Below, piece by piece: positions 1 through 10,835 of a stretch of 64,000 nt of DNA. Where the stretch lies: NCBI GenBank assembly GCA_024742485.1, contig JANSYK010000004.1, positions 1 to 64,000 on the forward strand, written 5' to 3'. Numbering within the stretch: the stretch's first letter is position 1; the number at the start of each line of letters is the position of its first letter. The position numbers and the translations under genes are program-made. This DNA is from Alphaproteobacteria bacterium (lineage in GTDB: Bacteria > Pseudomonadota > Alphaproteobacteria > Rhizobiales > Rhizobiaceae). The notes under the pieces are model-generated. The model saw only the letters and a list, made by a program, of their open reading frames with translations. It had not been told where the DNA came from and searched no databases.

Positions 1-512
1 AAACCGCATCTCTTAAGCCCAAATCAGTCACCCAATCAAAGCCATCCAAACAAAAACGCAAAGCGCCTGTCAGAAAATACAACAAAGACGAAAAAAATCC
101 CGCCAGCGGCGAACCGCCCTCGTTGGTGAACGCCTTATAGGAGCCTAAACCAAAGAGAGTCAACCGGAATTTTCAAAAATCTGTCATAATTGTTCGGAGC
201 CGATCAATCGCCCCGAGAAAGCATCAATTGGTCAGTCGATCATGTCCCCGAATTCAGACCCTGAGAGGAGCCAAAACGACACCAAAACCACCTAATTTGT
301 GCAGCCGCCCTAATTCGAGCACAGTTGACCGGTCTTGAAGATGGTGAGGATGACGCTGCTTGAGGGGACCATACTTCGCATTTGTATTCCGGATTAGCCA
401 ATTTCGCCCATTAAACCGGTGTAGAGATTGACACAATCGCATTCGCAAGGCAGATGGAAGGATGGGAACAGGCCGGCACGCCTATAATGTGATACCGGAA
501 AAAAACGCGACG
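1..512. other. Intergenic region upstream of the M23 peptidase gene
   Basis: No convincing gene is seen here; the short open frames have no family resemblance and no ribosome binding site. A TTGACA lies at 428-433 but has no matching -10 box 16-18 bases on. A perfect TATAAT at 483-488 sits 25 bases before the ATG at 513 and has no clear -35 partner. The 5' part is AT-richer than the genes around it. Confidence 0.5.
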
Positions 513-2465
513 ATGCCGACAGAAACAGATTTTGCAAAAGAGATGGGTGAGGACGAGCCGCTTCTGGCCGATGGCCGCAAGGCACCTGACCGTCGTGAAA
601 TCTCAATTCGATGGCTGTCCGGGACATTTCTGACAGGGATCACGTCAAGCGCACTGATGGGGATCGCGCTGTTCGCCGCCCTTGACGGTCGTGAGCAACT
701 GGCAATCCCTGGAGAAGCATTCGCCGCCACGGACATCAACGGATTGTCCACGGATGCCGAAGGCGCCGAAAAGGGTGACCGGCTGATTGGTACGGCCGTC
801 GCCGCCAAGCCCTCGGACCGGACGATTGTCGAAATCTCGACAATGATCCACGAGGGAGACCGAAGTGTCATCCGGAGCCGGCCTTTTGCCCATGTCAAAA
901 TGGCCCTGGCCGCCAATCACCAGGCAAAAGCCGACTATCCGAAATTCAATCCGCTCAAGATATTCTCATCCGGCAAATCGGAACCTCCGGCGGAAACCTC
1001 TACGGGCACGATCTACGGCGCCGAAGTCGATTCGGAAATTCGACTGAAAATATCCGACTATCCGGTCAATGGCGCCCCCTATAAATATGCGACCTCTATG
1101 ACCGTCGACGAAGTCGAGGAAACCGTCCGCAACAATGGCGCAATCCTGAACGATGAAACCTTCCAGGTCGCCGCGCTGAGCTATGTCAATCCACAGCGTT
1201 TCGCTGGTCTCGATTCATCCCTTGCCCTCAATTCCGGCATCAACGCCCGGGTCATCGCTGAAAATGTTTCGATCAGCCCTGCCCTTGCCAATGACCAAAG
1301 CCCGATGGAGTTTGTCGACGACGTCATTGCGGTTCGCAAGAAGAAATCGATGTCCAAGGCGCTGATTGACGCCGGCTACAAAAGCAGCGAAGCAAAATAT
1401 GTGGCCGAGATCCTGGCGCTGGAAACCGGCACCCGGGAACTCAATGAAGGCAGTGTCTTCCGGATTGGCCTGGAGCAACGCGGCGAAAACACCCGCATCG
1501 TGCGGGCCAGTGTCTATGCCGGCACGAACCATGTGGCCACGGTCGCGGTCAATGATTTCGAAATTCTTGTTCCAGCCTCCGCGCCGGCGCCGTCGCCGGC
1601 CGTCGCGGCCGCCTTCGACGAAACACCGGTTGCCGTTGCCAGCAGACGCGACCTGCCCCGCATCTATGATGGCATCTTCAAGGCGTCCCTGTCCTACGGC
1701 ATGGATGTGGACATGACAGAGAAGATCATCCGCATGCTGGCCAGCAATGTGGATTTCCAGGCGCGTCTCAAACCGACCGACTCTCTCGAAGCGGTTTTTT
1801 CGGTGGATGAGGAAACCAGGGAAGCCGGTGAGGATTCCGAACTGCTCTATCTGAAGGCCTCATTCGGAAACAACACGGTCGGCTTTTACCGTTTTCGCAA
1901 TCCCGAGGACGGCGCCATCGACTATTATGATTCCGAAGGCCGCAGCGCCCGGCAGTTTCTCATCCGCAATCCGGTTCCCAATGGCCGCTTCCGCTCGGGC
2001 TTTGGAATGCGCCGCCACCCGATCCTCAAATACCGCCGCATGCACACTGGTGTCGATTGGTCGGCACCGCGCGGCACGCCCATCATTGCCGCCGGCAATG
2101 GAGTGGTCGAAAAAGCCGGCTGGAACAAGGGCGGCTACGGAAAGCAAACCATCATCCGTCACCCCAATGGCTATGTGAGTTCCTATTCCCACCAGACCAA
2201 GGTGGCCAAGGGCATCAAGCCCGGTGTCCGTGTCCGACAGGGCCAGGTCATCGGTTATGTCGGTTCGACAGGACTGTCCACCGGACCGCACCTCCACTAC
2301 GAACTGATCGTCAACGGCACGAAGGTCGACCCGATGCGGGTGCGGCTGCCGGACGGAAAATCACTGTCGGGTGATACGCTCGAGACCTTCCAGCGGGAAC
2401 GCCAGCGCATTGATCGGCTGATCAATCCCAAGAATGCCCCGGCCCGTCTCGCATCGGCGACCTGA
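513..2465 (+). CDS. M23 family metallopeptidase (peptidoglycan DD-endopeptidase type)
   Basis: This 650-aa protein is a predicted periplasmic zinc peptidase that cleaves peptidoglycan cross-links. A short cytoplasmic N-terminus is followed by one membrane anchor at about residues 36-57. A long middle region follows, then a C-terminal LytM/M23 domain. The zinc ligands are visible as HTGVD (H511, D515) and HLH (H593, H595), so the enzyme should be active. The open frame extends back to 462. I chose the ATG at 513 because family members begin shortly before the LLADG-RR-RWLSGTFLTG region and because the TATAAT at 483-488 would put transcription start downstream of 462. The gene converges on clpB across a shared terminator. 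The protein class is clear; the physiological role (division or growth) is inferred. Confidence 0.9.
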   Translation: MPTETDFAKEMGEDEPLLADGRKAPDRREISIRWLSGTFLTGITSSALMGIALFAALDGREQLAIPGEAFAATDINGLSTDAEGAEKGDRLIGTAVAAKPSDRTIVEISTMIHEGDRSVIRSRPFAHVKMALAANHQAKADYPKFNPLKIFSSGKSEPPAETSTGTIYGAEVDSEIRLKISDYPVNGAPYKYATSMTVDEVEETVRNNGAILNDETFQVAALSYVNPQRFAGLDSSLALNSGINARVIAENVSISPALANDQSPMEFVDDVIAVRKKKSMSKALIDAGYKSSEAKYVAEILALETGTRELNEGSVFRIGLEQRGENTRIVRASVYAGTNHVATVAVNDFEILVPASAPAPSPAVAAAFDETPVAVASRRDLPRIYDGIFKASLSYGMDVDMTEKIIRMLASNVDFQARLKPTDSLEAVFSVDEETREAGEDSELLYLKASFGNNTVGFYRFRNPEDGAIDYYDSEGRSARQFLIRNPVPNGRFRSGFGMRRHPILKYRRMHTGVDWSAPRGTPIIAAGNGVVEKAGWNKGGYGKQTIIRHPNGYVSSYSHQTKVAKGIKPGVRVRQGQVIGYVGSTGLSTGPHLHYELIVNGTKVDPMRVRLPDGKSLSGDTLETFQRERQRIDRLINPKNAPARLASAT

Positions 2466-2501
2466 CCGCCATCGCTTGAGACAACGACACAACACCACAA
2501 G

Positions 2502-2532
2502 AAAACGGCCCGGATTTCTCCGGGCCGTTTTT
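2502..2532. terminator. Bidirectional rho-independent terminator
   Basis: A perfect 12-bp stem (2502-2513 with 2520-2531) closes a 6-base loop. It has A-residues on one side and T-residues on the other, so it can work in both directions. It lies between the stop of the M23 peptidase (2465) and the stop of convergent clpB (2553). Confidence 0.9.
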
Positions 2533-2552
2533 CGTTTCAGTGCGCGGACAGA

Positions 2553-5153
2553 TCAGGCCGCTTCGACCACGCTGTCATCGGTGGCGAAAAGCAACCGGTC
2601 CGATCCAGCCGAAAGTCTGATCGCCTGGCCGTCGGTGATGTCGCCTGCCAGCAGTTTTTCGGCCAGCGGATCCTGGACATATTTCTGGATCACCCGCTTG
2701 AGCGGTCGAGCACCATAGGACGGATCATAGCCCTTGTCGGCCAGCCACTGGCGCGCATCGTCACCCAGTTCAATGGTGATCTTGCGCTCCGTAAGCAATG
2801 CGGAAAGCCGTTTCATCTGGATGTCGACGATCGCGCCCATTTCCTCGCGGCGCAGCCGGTGGAAGAGGATGGTATCATCGACCCGGTTGAGGAATTCCGG
2901 CCGGAACGCCGCCTTGACGACATCCATGACCTGATCGCGCACCTTGTCGACATCCTCATCATCGGCCAACGCGGTCAGATATTCGGCGCCCAGATTGGAC
3001 GTCATGATTACCAGCGTATTGCGGAAATCGACCGTTCGGCCTTGCCCGTCCGTCAGCCGCCCATCGTCGAGCACCTGCAGAAGAACATTGAAGACATCGG
3101 GATGGGCCTTTTCGATTTCGTCGAAGAGGATCACCTGATAGGGCCGGCGACGTACCGCTTCGGTCAGCATGCCGCCTTCGTCGTAACCGACATAGCCCGG
3201 AGGCGCGCCGATCATACGGGCAACCGAATGCTTCTCCATGAATTCCGACATGTCGAGCCGCACCATCGCAGTTTCATCGTCGAACAGGAAATGCGCCAGC
3301 GCCTTCGTCAATTCGGTCTTGCCGACCCCGGTCGGGCCGAGGAAAATGAACGAGCCGATCGGACGGTGCGGATCCTGCAAGCCGGCACGGGCGCGCCGTA
3401 CGGCTTTTGAAACCGCCTGAACGGCCTCACCCTGACCGACAACCCGCTTCGAAAGCTCGTCTTCCATTCGCAACAGCTTGTCGCGCTCGCCTTCCAGCAT
3501 CTTGTCGACCGGAATACCGGTCCAGCGGGAAACGACATGCGCGATGTGGTCGGGTGTCACCGTTTCCTCAACCATCGCAGCGCCTTCGTCGCTGGTTTCT
3601 TCAGCTTCGGTCAGCCTGCGCTCAAGGTCGGGAATCTCACCATAGGCCAGTTCACCGGCACGCTGAAACTCGCCATCGCGTTGGGCGATCGCCAGCTCGT
3701 TGCGAGCATCATCAAGCTGTTTTTTCAGATCGGCTGCCAGGCCCAGTTTCTGCTTCTCCGACTGCCACATGGCGGTCAGGGAATCGGCCTTCTCTTCAAG
3801 CGAAGCAAGATCCTTTTCCAGGTTCTTCAGCCGGTCTTTCGACGCATTGTCCGTTTCCTTCAGCAGCGCCTCGCGCTCGATCTTCAACTGAATGATGCGG
3901 CGGTCAAGTTCATCAAGTTCCTCGGGCTTGGAATCGACCTGCATGCGAAGACGCGACGCCGACTCATCGACGAGGTCAATTGCCTTGTCCGGCAGAAACC
4001 GGTCGGTGATGTAGCGGTTTGACAGAGTCGATGCCGACACCAGAGCCGCATCGGAAATCCGCACCTTGTGGTGCTGTTCGTATTTTTCCTTGATGCCGCG
4101 CAGAATGGAGACCGAATCCTCAACCGTCGGCTCTTCAACCATCACCGGCTGGAACCGGCGGGCAAGCGCTGCATCCTTTTCGACATGTTTGCGGTATTCA
4201 TCCAGCGTTGTCGCACCGACGCAGTGCAGCTCACCGCGCGCCAGAGCCGGTTTTAACAGGTTGGACGCATCCATGGCGCCATCAGCCTTGCCGGCGCCGA
4301 CCAGCGTGTGCATTTCGTCGATGAACAAAATGATGTTTCCGGCAGCCGCCTGCACCTCCGACAGAACCGCTTTCAGTCTTTCTTCGAACTCACCACGATA
4401 TTTGGCACCGGCAATCAATGCGCCCATGTCGAGCGCCAGCAATTGCTTGTCCTTCAGGGACTCCGGCACGTCGCCATTGACGATCCGCAATGCCAGCCCT
4501 TCGGCGATCGCGGTTTTACCCACACCGGGTTCACCAATGAGAACAGGGTTGTTCTTGGTACGGCGAGAAAGAACCTGCATCGTGCGGCGGATTTCATCAT
4601 CCCTGCCGATCACCGGGTCGAGCTTTCCTTCGCGCGCTTCAGCGGTCAGGTCTCGGGCATATTTCTTCAGGGCATCATAGCCCTCCTCGGCACTGGCCGA
4701 ATCGGCCGTGCGTCCCTTTCGGATTTCGTTGATTGCCTGATTGAGGCCGGCAGCCGTCACACCGGCTTTTTCCAGTATCTCTGACGTCTTGGCGGATTTC
4801 TCAATCGCGAGAGCCAGTAGGAGCCGCTCGACGGTGACGAAGCTGTCACCAGCCTTCTTGGCAATATCTTCAGCCGTCGAAAACACCTTTGCCAAAGGCT
4901 GCGCCAGGTAAATCTGGCCGTTGCCGCCGCTGACCTTCGGCAATTTGGACAGCGCGGCTTCCACGCCGAGGCGCGCATCCTGTGCCCGTCCGCCTGCCCG
5001 CTCGATCAACGACGCGGCCATGCCTTCGCTGTCGTCCAGCAGGACTTTAAGCATATGTTCCGGGGTGAACTGCTGATGTTCTTCGGCAAGAGCAAATGTT
5101 TGTGCGGACTGTAGAAATCCACGCACCCGCTCGCTGTATTTTTCCATATTCAT
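2553..5153 (-). CDS. clpB: ATP-dependent disaggregase ClpB
   Basis: ClpB is the cytoplasmic Hsp100 hexamer that works with DnaK to pull proteins out of aggregates. The 866-aa length is normal. Domains in order are a Clp N-terminal double repeat (about 1-145), AAA1 with Walker A GEPGVGKT near residue 208, a coiled-coil middle domain (about 400-530), AAA2 with GPTGVGKT near residue 608, and the C-terminal D2-small domain. There is no IGF/IGL ClpP-binding loop, as expected for ClpB. A strong ribosome site (AAGGAG) precedes ATG 5153; a second in-frame ATG lies two codons in. A terminator separates it from the DUF4167 gene upstream, so it is probably transcribed alone. Confidence 0.98.
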   Translation of the reverse strand: MNMEKYSERVRGFLQSAQTFALAEEHQQFTPEHMLKVLLDDSEGMAASLIERAGGRAQDARLGVEAALSKLPKVSGGNGQIYLAQPLAKVFSTAEDIAKKAGDSFVTVERLLLALAIEKSAKTSEILEKAGVTAAGLNQAINEIRKGRTADSASAEEGYDALKKYARDLTAEAREGKLDPVIGRDDEIRRTMQVLSRRTKNNPVLIGEPGVGKTAIAEGLALRIVNGDVPESLKDKQLLALDMGALIAGAKYRGEFEERLKAVLSEVQAAAGNIILFIDEMHTLVGAGKADGAMDASNLLKPALARGELHCVGATTLDEYRKHVEKDAALARRFQPVMVEEPTVEDSVSILRGIKEKYEQHHKVRISDAALVSASTLSNRYITDRFLPDKAIDLVDESASRLRMQVDSKPEELDELDRRIIQLKIEREALLKETDNASKDRLKNLEKDLASLEEKADSLTAMWQSEKQKLGLAADLKKQLDDARNELAIAQRDGEFQRAGELAYGEIPDLERRLTEAEETSDEGAAMVEETVTPDHIAHVVSRWTGIPVDKMLEGERDKLLRMEDELSKRVVGQGEAVQAVSKAVRRARAGLQDPHRPIGSFIFLGPTGVGKTELTKALAHFLFDDETAMVRLDMSEFMEKHSVARMIGAPPGYVGYDEGGMLTEAVRRRPYQVILFDEIEKAHPDVFNVLLQVLDDGRLTDGQGRTVDFRNTLVIMTSNLGAEYLTALADDEDVDKVRDQVMDVVKAAFRPEFLNRVDDTILFHRLRREEMGAIVDIQMKRLSALLTERKITIELGDDARQWLADKGYDPSYGARPLKRVIQKYVQDPLAEKLLAGDITDGQAIRLSAGSDRLLFATDDSVVEAA

Positions 5154-5349
5154 AGATCAACTCTCCTTTTCCCGTTCAGCCCGTCAAGCGGCGCGGAACG
5201 ATCGATCCGGATAGGCTCCCGGTATCGGCAAGCCCATTATGATCTCTATATGGGGATGGTCGGGTGGGTCCTTCAAGTGGAAAGAACCAATCAAAAGGCA
5301 ACAACGTGAACCGGGTTCATGCACCGTTTTCCGACCGACGCCCAAACAC

Positions 5350-5377
5350 AAAAAAGCCCGGCGAACCGGGCTTTTTT
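5350..5377 (-). terminator. Rho-independent terminator after the DUF4167 gene
   Basis: A perfect 12-bp stem (5350-5361 with 5366-5377) has a CGAA tetraloop and runs of A and T at its two ends. It lies 25 bases past the stop of the DUF4167 gene and upstream of clpB, so it separates the two transcripts. Confidence 0.9.
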
Positions 5378-5401
5378 GGCAATCGAACATAGGTTCGTGC
5401 T

Positions 5402-6043
5402 TTACACCTCGGTTGCCGCGGCCGCGACTTCCGGAGCTGCTTCCTGCGCGTCTGTGGCAGGAGCTGGTTTTTGCACGGGAGCGGAACCATCATTGCCCGC
5501 ATCGGCTGCAGCCGGTGCTTCATTGCCCTCGCCATTGGCGCCATTGCGTGGCCGACGCGGCCTCATTGCCGAGCGGCGACGCGTCGGCTGGCGACGCGCA
5601 GGCTGGGATGCATCGTCTTCCTCGATGGCCACTTCTGCAGGTGTGCCCGAAATAACTGGTTGAGGGCCGGATCCGTCAACAACAACCGCCGCCTGTTCCT
5701 TTTCGGCAGGCGCGCCAACATCACTCTGCTCGGCGGCCGGTTGTTCCTTCTCACGTTCCTCGCGCTGGTAGCGCTCCTGCATCTGAGCCTGTGCCGTTGC
5801 AATGATGCGATTATAGTGCTCGGCATGCTGAAAGTAATTCTCGGCCATGACCGTATCGCCTGATCCCAGAGCATCACGCGCCATGGTCGAATATTTGTCG
5901 GCAATATGCTGGGCATTGCCGCGAATTTTGACGTCAGGACCGGTACTGTCATACGTACGCGAGAGCGGGTTACCACTTTTCCGTCCATTGTTATTATTGT
6001 TGTTGCGCCCGCGACCGCGCTTGTTCTGCTGTCCTGACCTCAT
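5402..6043 (-). CDS. DUF4167 domain-containing protein
   Basis: This 213-aa protein has the DUF4167 N-terminal domain typical of Alphaproteobacteria. A basic Arg/Asn-rich head (RGRNNNNNNGRKSG) is followed by a conserved helical segment (NPLSRTYDSTGPDVKIRG, then ADKYSTMARDA and AENYFQHAEHYNRI, about residues 25-80). The rest is low-complexity, rich in Glu, Ala, Pro and Arg (about residues 85-213), and probably disordered. The family's function is not established; the head suggests nucleic-acid binding, which is inference. It sits between prmC and clpB, a common position in Rhizobiales, and ends at its own terminator. Confidence 0.92.
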   Translation of the reverse strand: MRSGQQNKRGRGRNNNNNNGRKSGNPLSRTYDSTGPDVKIRGNAQHIADKYSTMARDALGSGDTVMAENYFQHAEHYNRIIATAQAQMQERYQREEREKEQPAAEQSDVGAPAEKEQAAVVVDGSGPQPVISGTPAEVAIEEDDASQPARRQPTRRRSAMRPRRPRNGANGEGNEAPAAADAGNDGSAPVQKPAPATDAQEAAPEVAAAATEV

Positions 6044-6465
6044 ACGTCACTCACCTGAATTTGTCCGTTGTTATGGATTGACTGGTCTGCACCGTCTGTT
6101 GAATTTCTGATTTCAGCTGTCACCTTGCGCGTCATCTCAAGACGTGCATTCGAGCTCATTCCGCTTCACATTCATACAAAGGGCAGATGCTAGCTGCTGG
6201 TGGTCAATTCAAGCTCACCAAGGCGAAACCGAAAGCGATCCCTAATGGATCAAATCCACGGCATTGACCATATGTCCAGCCTCACCGGGAAACTAGCCTG
6301 ATTTGCCGACGATTCCAAGCTTTTTCTTTGTTGCCGTCACGAAAGCGCGATGACCTGTCAGGCGGCAACGCAAACGATGAAAACCTTGGACCGATCATCC
6401 GCTCAATCGGCCCTTTATCGGCCGATGATCTGCCCCGTGAAACATCCTGATACCATGCGACCGGA
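6044..6465. other. Intergenic region between the DUF4167 gene and prmC
   Basis: I see no gene in this 422-bp gap. It must hold the promoter of the DUF4167 gene (minus strand) and the 3' end of the prfA-prmC transcript. A 7-bp hairpin (6406-6412 with 6420-6426) lies 40 bases past the prmC stop and lacks a T-run, so it is at best a weak or rho-assisted end. Confidence 0.4.
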
Positions 6466-7356
6466 TCAGACCGTTTCGCTGTCGGCACGGGAAAATACCA
6501 GAACGCGGTCATTGCCGCCCAGATCCTGAACCCGCGACTGACAGATGAACCCGCAATCGTCAAAAAGAGCAATCACGGCGGCGTGCTGATCAAACCCGGT
6601 TTCCAGTATCAGGCGTCCCTCAGGTTCCAGATGCCCATCCGCTTCACGAGCGATTGCCCGGTAGGCATCCAATCCATCCGCACCGCCATCCAGCGCAACC
6701 ATCGGATCGAAATCCCGCACCTCCGGTTCCAGATCGGCAATCTCGCCACTCCTTATATAGGGAGGATTGGAAACAATCACATCATAAAGGCCATCAACCC
6801 CTTCAAACCAGTTGCTTCTGACCGGTTGGAATCGGTCAGACAGCCCGAAACGTTCAGCGTTGGCCCGCGCGGTCCGCAGCGCCGCCTCGGAAATATCCGT
6901 TGCGACTGCGCTGGCCTGACTGATCTGTGCAAGCAGCGCAAGGCAAATCGCACCGGTGCCGGTACCAAGGTCAAGAATGCTGCAGCGCCCGCTGCGTCCG
7001 ACAACCGCCTGGGCAATGGGAAGCGCGATTTCAACCAGGATTTCCGTGTCCGGTCGCGGCTCCAGCGTTGCGTCGGACAGGTGAAGGTCGAGTCCGAAAA
7101 AGCTGCGCATTGCGAGGATACGATGCACAGGCTCGCCGGCACACCGTCGTATTGCGGCCATCTCGATCCGATCGTTCTCGTCAGGATTCACAGGACGGTC
7201 CGGCTGGAGAACCATGGCCGTCAGGTCGAGATCCAGCAGGGCGCCGGTCAGGACTCGCGCATCACCCTTCGGATCGGCAATGCCGCAATCTGCAAAGCGC
7301 CGTTTCAGCCGATTGATCACGATCGCAATAGTCAGCTCGGAATCGGTGTTGTCCAT
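6466..7356 (-). CDS. prmC: Peptide chain release factor N5-glutamine methyltransferase PrmC (HemK)
   Basis: PrmC methylates the Gln of the GGQ motif in release factors, using S-adenosylmethionine. It has the N-terminal helical substrate-binding domain, a Rossmann-like SAM site (LDLGTGTGAICLALL, near residue 125) and the catalytic NPPY motif (VSNPPYI, near residue 190). The 296-aa length is normal. Its start overlaps the prfA stop as TGATG; a GTG one codon earlier (7359) is possible. The overlap with its own substrate's gene indicates translational coupling. Confidence 0.95.
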   Translation of the reverse strand: MDNTDSELTIAIVINRLKRRFADCGIADPKGDARVLTGALLDLDLTAMVLQPDRPVNPDENDRIEMAAIRRCAGEPVHRILAMRSFFGLDLHLSDATLEPRPDTEILVEIALPIAQAVVGRSGRCSILDLGTGTGAICLALLAQISQASAVATDISEAALRTARANAERFGLSDRFQPVRSNWFEGVDGLYDVIVSNPPYIRSGEIADLEPEVRDFDPMVALDGGADGLDAYRAIAREADGHLEPEGRLILETGFDQHAAVIALFDDCGFICQSRVQDLGGNDRVLVFSRADSETV

Positions 7357-8441
7357 CACGCGCTGGTGGTTTCTCCGAGCGCTGCCAGCAATCCGGCCTG
7401 ATGATCGGCAATGAGCGCGTCGACCACCTCATCGATTTCACCCACCATCATTCGGTCGAGCTTGTACAGCGTCAGATTGATGCGATGATCGGTTATCCGA
7501 CCCTGCGGAAAATTATAGGTCCGGATCCGCTCCGACCGGTCACCTGATCCGACCTGACTCCTGCGTTCCGCCGACCGTTCGCTGTCGGCCTTCTGCCGCT
7601 CCATGTCAAACAGTCTTGCCCGCAGAATCTGCATTCCGCGTGCGCGGTTCTGATGCTGGGATTTTTCTGCCTGGGTCACCACGATCCCGGTCGGGATATG
7701 GGTGATTCGAACAGCCGAATCGGTCGTGTTGACATGCTGTCCGCCCGCTCCGGAGGCACGCATGGTGTCGATGCGGATATCCTCATTGCGAATGTCGATA
7801 TCGATATCCTCCGCCTCCGGAAGAACGGCAACGGTGGCGGCAGATGTGTGAATGCGACCACCCGATTCCGTTTCCGGAACCCGCTGGACCCGGTGCACAC
7901 CGGATTCGAACTTCAGCCGTGCAAAAACACCCCGTCCGGTGATGGCGGCGATGATTTCCTTGTAACCGCCGACCTCTCCTTCGCTGGCACTCATGACCTC
8001 GACCTTCCATCCCTGCGAGGCCGCATAACGCTCATACATGCGGAACAGATCACCGGCAAATAGCGCGGCTTCCGATCCGCCGGTCCCGGCGCGAATCTCG
8101 AGAATGGCACTCTTGTTATCCGCCGCATCCTTTGGCAGCAGCAGGATCTGCATGTCCTCTTCCAGCGCCGTGCGCCGTTCTTCCAGCTCCGGCAACTCCA
8201 GCTCTGCCAGCGCCCGCATCTCCGGGTCGATATCGCTTTCTTTCAGCAGCCCGTTGAGATCGTCGATTTCACTGACCGTTTTGCCGTAATTGCGGATGGA
8301 TGCGACCACTGGCTCCAGTTCCGCATACTCCGATGCCAGTTTGACATAGACGTCGGCCTCCGGCCCCTGCCCCATACGGGCCTCGATCTCGTCAAAGCGG
8401 CGTTCCAGCTCGCGCATTTTTTCAAGCGGAAGAGTTGCCAT
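7356..8441 (-). CDS. prfA: Peptide chain release factor 1
   Basis: RF1 (361 aa) recognises UAA and UAG in the ribosomal A site and triggers peptide release. The GGQ motif is present (SGAGGQHVN, near residue 230), as is the usual N-terminal coiled region. An open frame extends upstream of 8441 into ptsP, but the conserved start MATLPLEKM and the GAGG ribosome site just before ATG 8441 fix the start. It starts 10 bases after the ptsP stop and overlaps prmC, so ptsP-prfA-prmC looks like one operon. Confidence 0.96.
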   Translation of the reverse strand: MATLPLEKMRELERRFDEIEARMGQGPEADVYVKLASEYAELEPVVASIRNYGKTVSEIDDLNGLLKESDIDPEMRALAELELPELEERRTALEEDMQILLLPKDAADNKSAILEIRAGTGGSEAALFAGDLFRMYERYAASQGWKVEVMSASEGEVGGYKEIIAAITGRGVFARLKFESGVHRVQRVPETESGGRIHTSAATVAVLPEAEDIDIDIRNEDIRIDTMRASGAGGQHVNTTDSAVRITHIPTGIVVTQAEKSQHQNRARGMQILRARLFDMERQKADSERSAERRSQVGSGDRSERIRTYNFPQGRITDHRINLTLYKLDRMMVGEIDEVVDALIADHQAGLLAALGETTSA

Positions 8442-8451
8442 AGAAAATTCC

Positions 8452-10719
8452 TCAGAGCGGGATGCCATTGGCATCGGCAAAATCGGAAAGGAGTTCCCGA
8501 ACCGTGTAGGTCGCCTCCATATCGTCCAAAGCCGGCAACATGACGTCCCGCAGTTTGCCGACATCCAGCGCCAGCAGCATCGACTTCACCGGGCCAATGG
8601 CCGCCGGCGACATCGAGATTGACCGGTATCCAAGTCCCAGCAGGGCCATTGCCGGCAAAGGGCGGCCGGCCATCTCACCGCAAAGGGTCACGGGCGTGTT
8701 TCGGGCATCCGCGGCCTCGACGATTTGCCGCAGGACCCGCAGGAATGTCCGGCCGAGCGGATCGAACCGGTTGCTGACCCGCGCATTGCCGCGATCGGCT
8801 GCCAGGGTGAACTGAAACAGGTCGTTCGAGCCGACGGAGACAAAATCAGCCTCGACCATCAACTCGTCAAGCTGCCACATCAAGCTCGGCACTTCGAGCA
8901 TCGCGCCCACCTGGATTTTTCGCGGCAGATCGTAGCCGAACCGCGAAAGATGGCTGACCTCCTTGCTGATCAATGCCCGTGCCGCCCGAAATTCCGCGAT
9001 TTCAGCCACCATCGGAAACATGAGTTTGAGTTCGGTGCCGGCCGTTGCGCGCAGCAGCGCCCTCAATTGCGTTCGCATGATCCCAGGTCGGTCCAGCGCC
9101 AGCCGCACGGCCCGCCAGCCGAGCGCCGGGTTTTCTTCATTGGCGGCGCGGAAATAGGGGATGACCTTGTCGCCTCCTATATCCAGCGCGCGGAACGTGA
9201 CCGGCTTGCCGCCGGATTGCTTCAGCACGTTCCGGTAAAACCGCTCCTGCTCTTCGACCTTCGGCATGGTCGAGGCGATCATGAATTGCAGTTCGGTTCG
9301 AAACAGCCCGACACCGCTGGCCCCGGATTCCTCCAGCTGCGGCAAATCGACGAGCAGCCCCGCATTCATCTGCAGGGTAATCTTCGTGCCGTCGCGCGTG
9401 ACCGGTTCCACGGCACGCAATGCACGGAACTGTTCCTGCCGCTTGGCACTGAAGCGCACTTTCTCGGCATAGGCATCCTGCAGATCCGCGACCGGACGAA
9501 GGTGAATCTGTCCTTCATCGCCGTCGGAGATGATGGAATCGCCGTTTTCCGTCATCGAAACGATGCCTGCCGCCTGGCCAACAACCGGTATGCCCATCGC
9601 CCGCGCGACAATCACCACATGGCTGGTGACAGAACCTTCCTCGAGCACCAGGCCACGGATTTTCGGCCGGTCGTAATCGAGCAATTCGGCAGCGCCCATC
9701 GCCCGTGCGACGATGATCGCCGAATTGGGGAAGTTCTCCTGCTGCATCTTCGCGTTGAAACCGGTGAGCTGCCGCAGGAGCCGATTCGCCAAATCGTCGA
9801 AGTCATGAAGTCTTTCACGTAGATAGGGGTCGGTCATGTGCATCATCCGCGCCCGCATGTCGCTCTGCACTTTCTCAACCGCCGCTTCAGCCGTCAGCCC
9901 GTTGCGAATGGCTTCTTCGAGCTTGCGAACCCAGCCCCGGTCATGGGCGAACATGCGATAGGCTTCAAGCACCGCCCGATGTTCACCCTCCATCGACACA
10001 TCGCGGCGAGACAGCATGTCATCAATGGAGATGCGCAAGGAATCGAGCGACTCCTCAAGCCGTGCAAGTTCTGCATCGATGTCGTCATTGAGCAATTCGG
10101 TGACAACGATGCGGGGCTCGTGGAGCACCGCATGCCCGAGCCCGATGCCGTCACTATAGGCGTCACCTTCCACGGTGATGGATCGGCTGAGATCGAGCTC
10201 AAGTCCCGGGCGCGTGACCTTCTTCAGATCACCTGTCGCAATCATCTCCGCCAGCACCATGGCCGTCGTTTCGAGCGCCTCCAGCTCGTCATCGCGGTAA
10301 TTGCGCTGGGCCTTGTTTTGAACCACCAGAACGCCAAGGGTACGACCCGCACGCAGGATCGGCACGCCGAGGAAGGAGTGGTAAATCTCTTCACCCGTTT
10401 CCGGCAGATAGGTAAAGGCCGGATGGGACTGGGCGTCCGACAGACTAAGCGGTCGCGCACCGGCGGCGATGGTGCCGACCAGGCCCTGTCCCATCTTCAA
10501 TTGTGCCAGGTGAACAGCGCCCGGATTAAGGCCCTCCGTCGCATAGAGCTCCAGAACGCCATCCGACCTCAGCACATAAAACGAGCAGACCTCCGCCACC
10601 ATGTTCTGGGCGATCTGACGGACGATTCGGTCAAGGCGGTCCTGCGGCTCCAGCGGCTCCGCCATCAACTCGCGCAACCGCCTTAGCAAGACGCGGGGAC
10701 CGGCCGAGGGGTCTCTCAT
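8452..10719 (-). CDS. ptsP: Phosphoenolpyruvate-protein phosphotransferase PtsP (EI-Ntr) with GAF domain
   Basis: EI-Ntr moves phosphate from PEP to NPr in the nitrogen phosphotransferase relay, which regulates rather than transports in Rhizobiales. The order is a GAF sensor domain (about 15-160), the EI N-terminal and swivelling domains with the phosphoacceptor His in [14 protein letters not shown] (about residue 367), and the PEP-binding TIM barrel to the C-terminus (RTELQFM; LCGEMAG). I chose ATG 10719 over 10737 because family members begin MRD-GPRVLL and an AGGAG lies 10 bases upstream. It is downstream of lysC, with an intercistronic hairpin between them. Confidence 0.95.
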   Translation of the reverse strand: MRDPSAGPRVLLRRLRELMAEPLEPQDRLDRIVRQIAQNMVAEVCSFYVLRSDGVLELYATEGLNPGAVHLAQLKMGQGLVGTIAAGARPLSLSDAQSHPAFTYLPETGEEIYHSFLGVPILRAGRTLGVLVVQNKAQRNYRDDELEALETTAMVLAEMIATGDLKKVTRPGLELDLSRSITVEGDAYSDGIGLGHAVLHEPRIVVTELLNDDIDAELARLEESLDSLRISIDDMLSRRDVSMEGEHRAVLEAYRMFAHDRGWVRKLEEAIRNGLTAEAAVEKVQSDMRARMMHMTDPYLRERLHDFDDLANRLLRQLTGFNAKMQQENFPNSAIIVARAMGAAELLDYDRPKIRGLVLEEGSVTSHVVIVARAMGIPVVGQAAGIVSMTENGDSIISDGDEGQIHLRPVADLQDAYAEKVRFSAKRQEQFRALRAVEPVTRDGTKITLQMNAGLLVDLPQLEESGASGVGLFRTELQFMIASTMPKVEEQERFYRNVLKQSGGKPVTFRALDIGGDKVIPYFRAANEENPALGWRAVRLALDRPGIMRTQLRALLRATAGTELKLMFPMVAEIAEFRAARALISKEVSHLSRFGYDLPRKIQVGAMLEVPSLMWQLDELMVEADFVSVGSNDLFQFTLAADRGNARVSNRFDPLGRTFLRVLRQIVEAADARNTPVTLCGEMAGRPLPAMALLGLGYRSISMSPAAIGPVKSMLLALDVGKLRDVMLPALDDMEATYTVRELLSDFADANGIPL

Positions 10720-10751
10720 CGCGCTGGCGCTCCTCATATACGCACAAGATC

Positions 10752-10788
10752 GAAGGAACTCAGAAAGGCTCCATTGCCGAGTTCTTTC
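10752..10788 (-). promoter_or_regulatory. Hairpin in the ptsP leader
   Basis: 10752-10761 pairs with 10779-10788 over ten base pairs, one of them G-U in the RNA. A further GGC/GCC helix lies inside the loop. It falls between the lysC stop and the ptsP start and has no T-run, so it is more likely an RNA processing or translation element than a terminator. Its role is inferred. Confidence 0.35.
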
Positions 10789-10835
10789 GGTACAATTCCG
10801 ACAGACCGTAACCGGCTATCGGCGTTTAACCATCG

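Noticed and set aside
5154-5260. A heat-shock (sigma-32) promoter for clpB
   Set aside because: CTTG and CCTAT boxes exist on the minus strand but are only 13 bases apart; the alphaproteobacterial spacing is about 17-18.
8725-10686. Two long plus-strand frames (365 and 282 codons) opposite ptsP
   Set aside because: They are shadows of ptsP, whose reading frame has complete GAF and EI domains.
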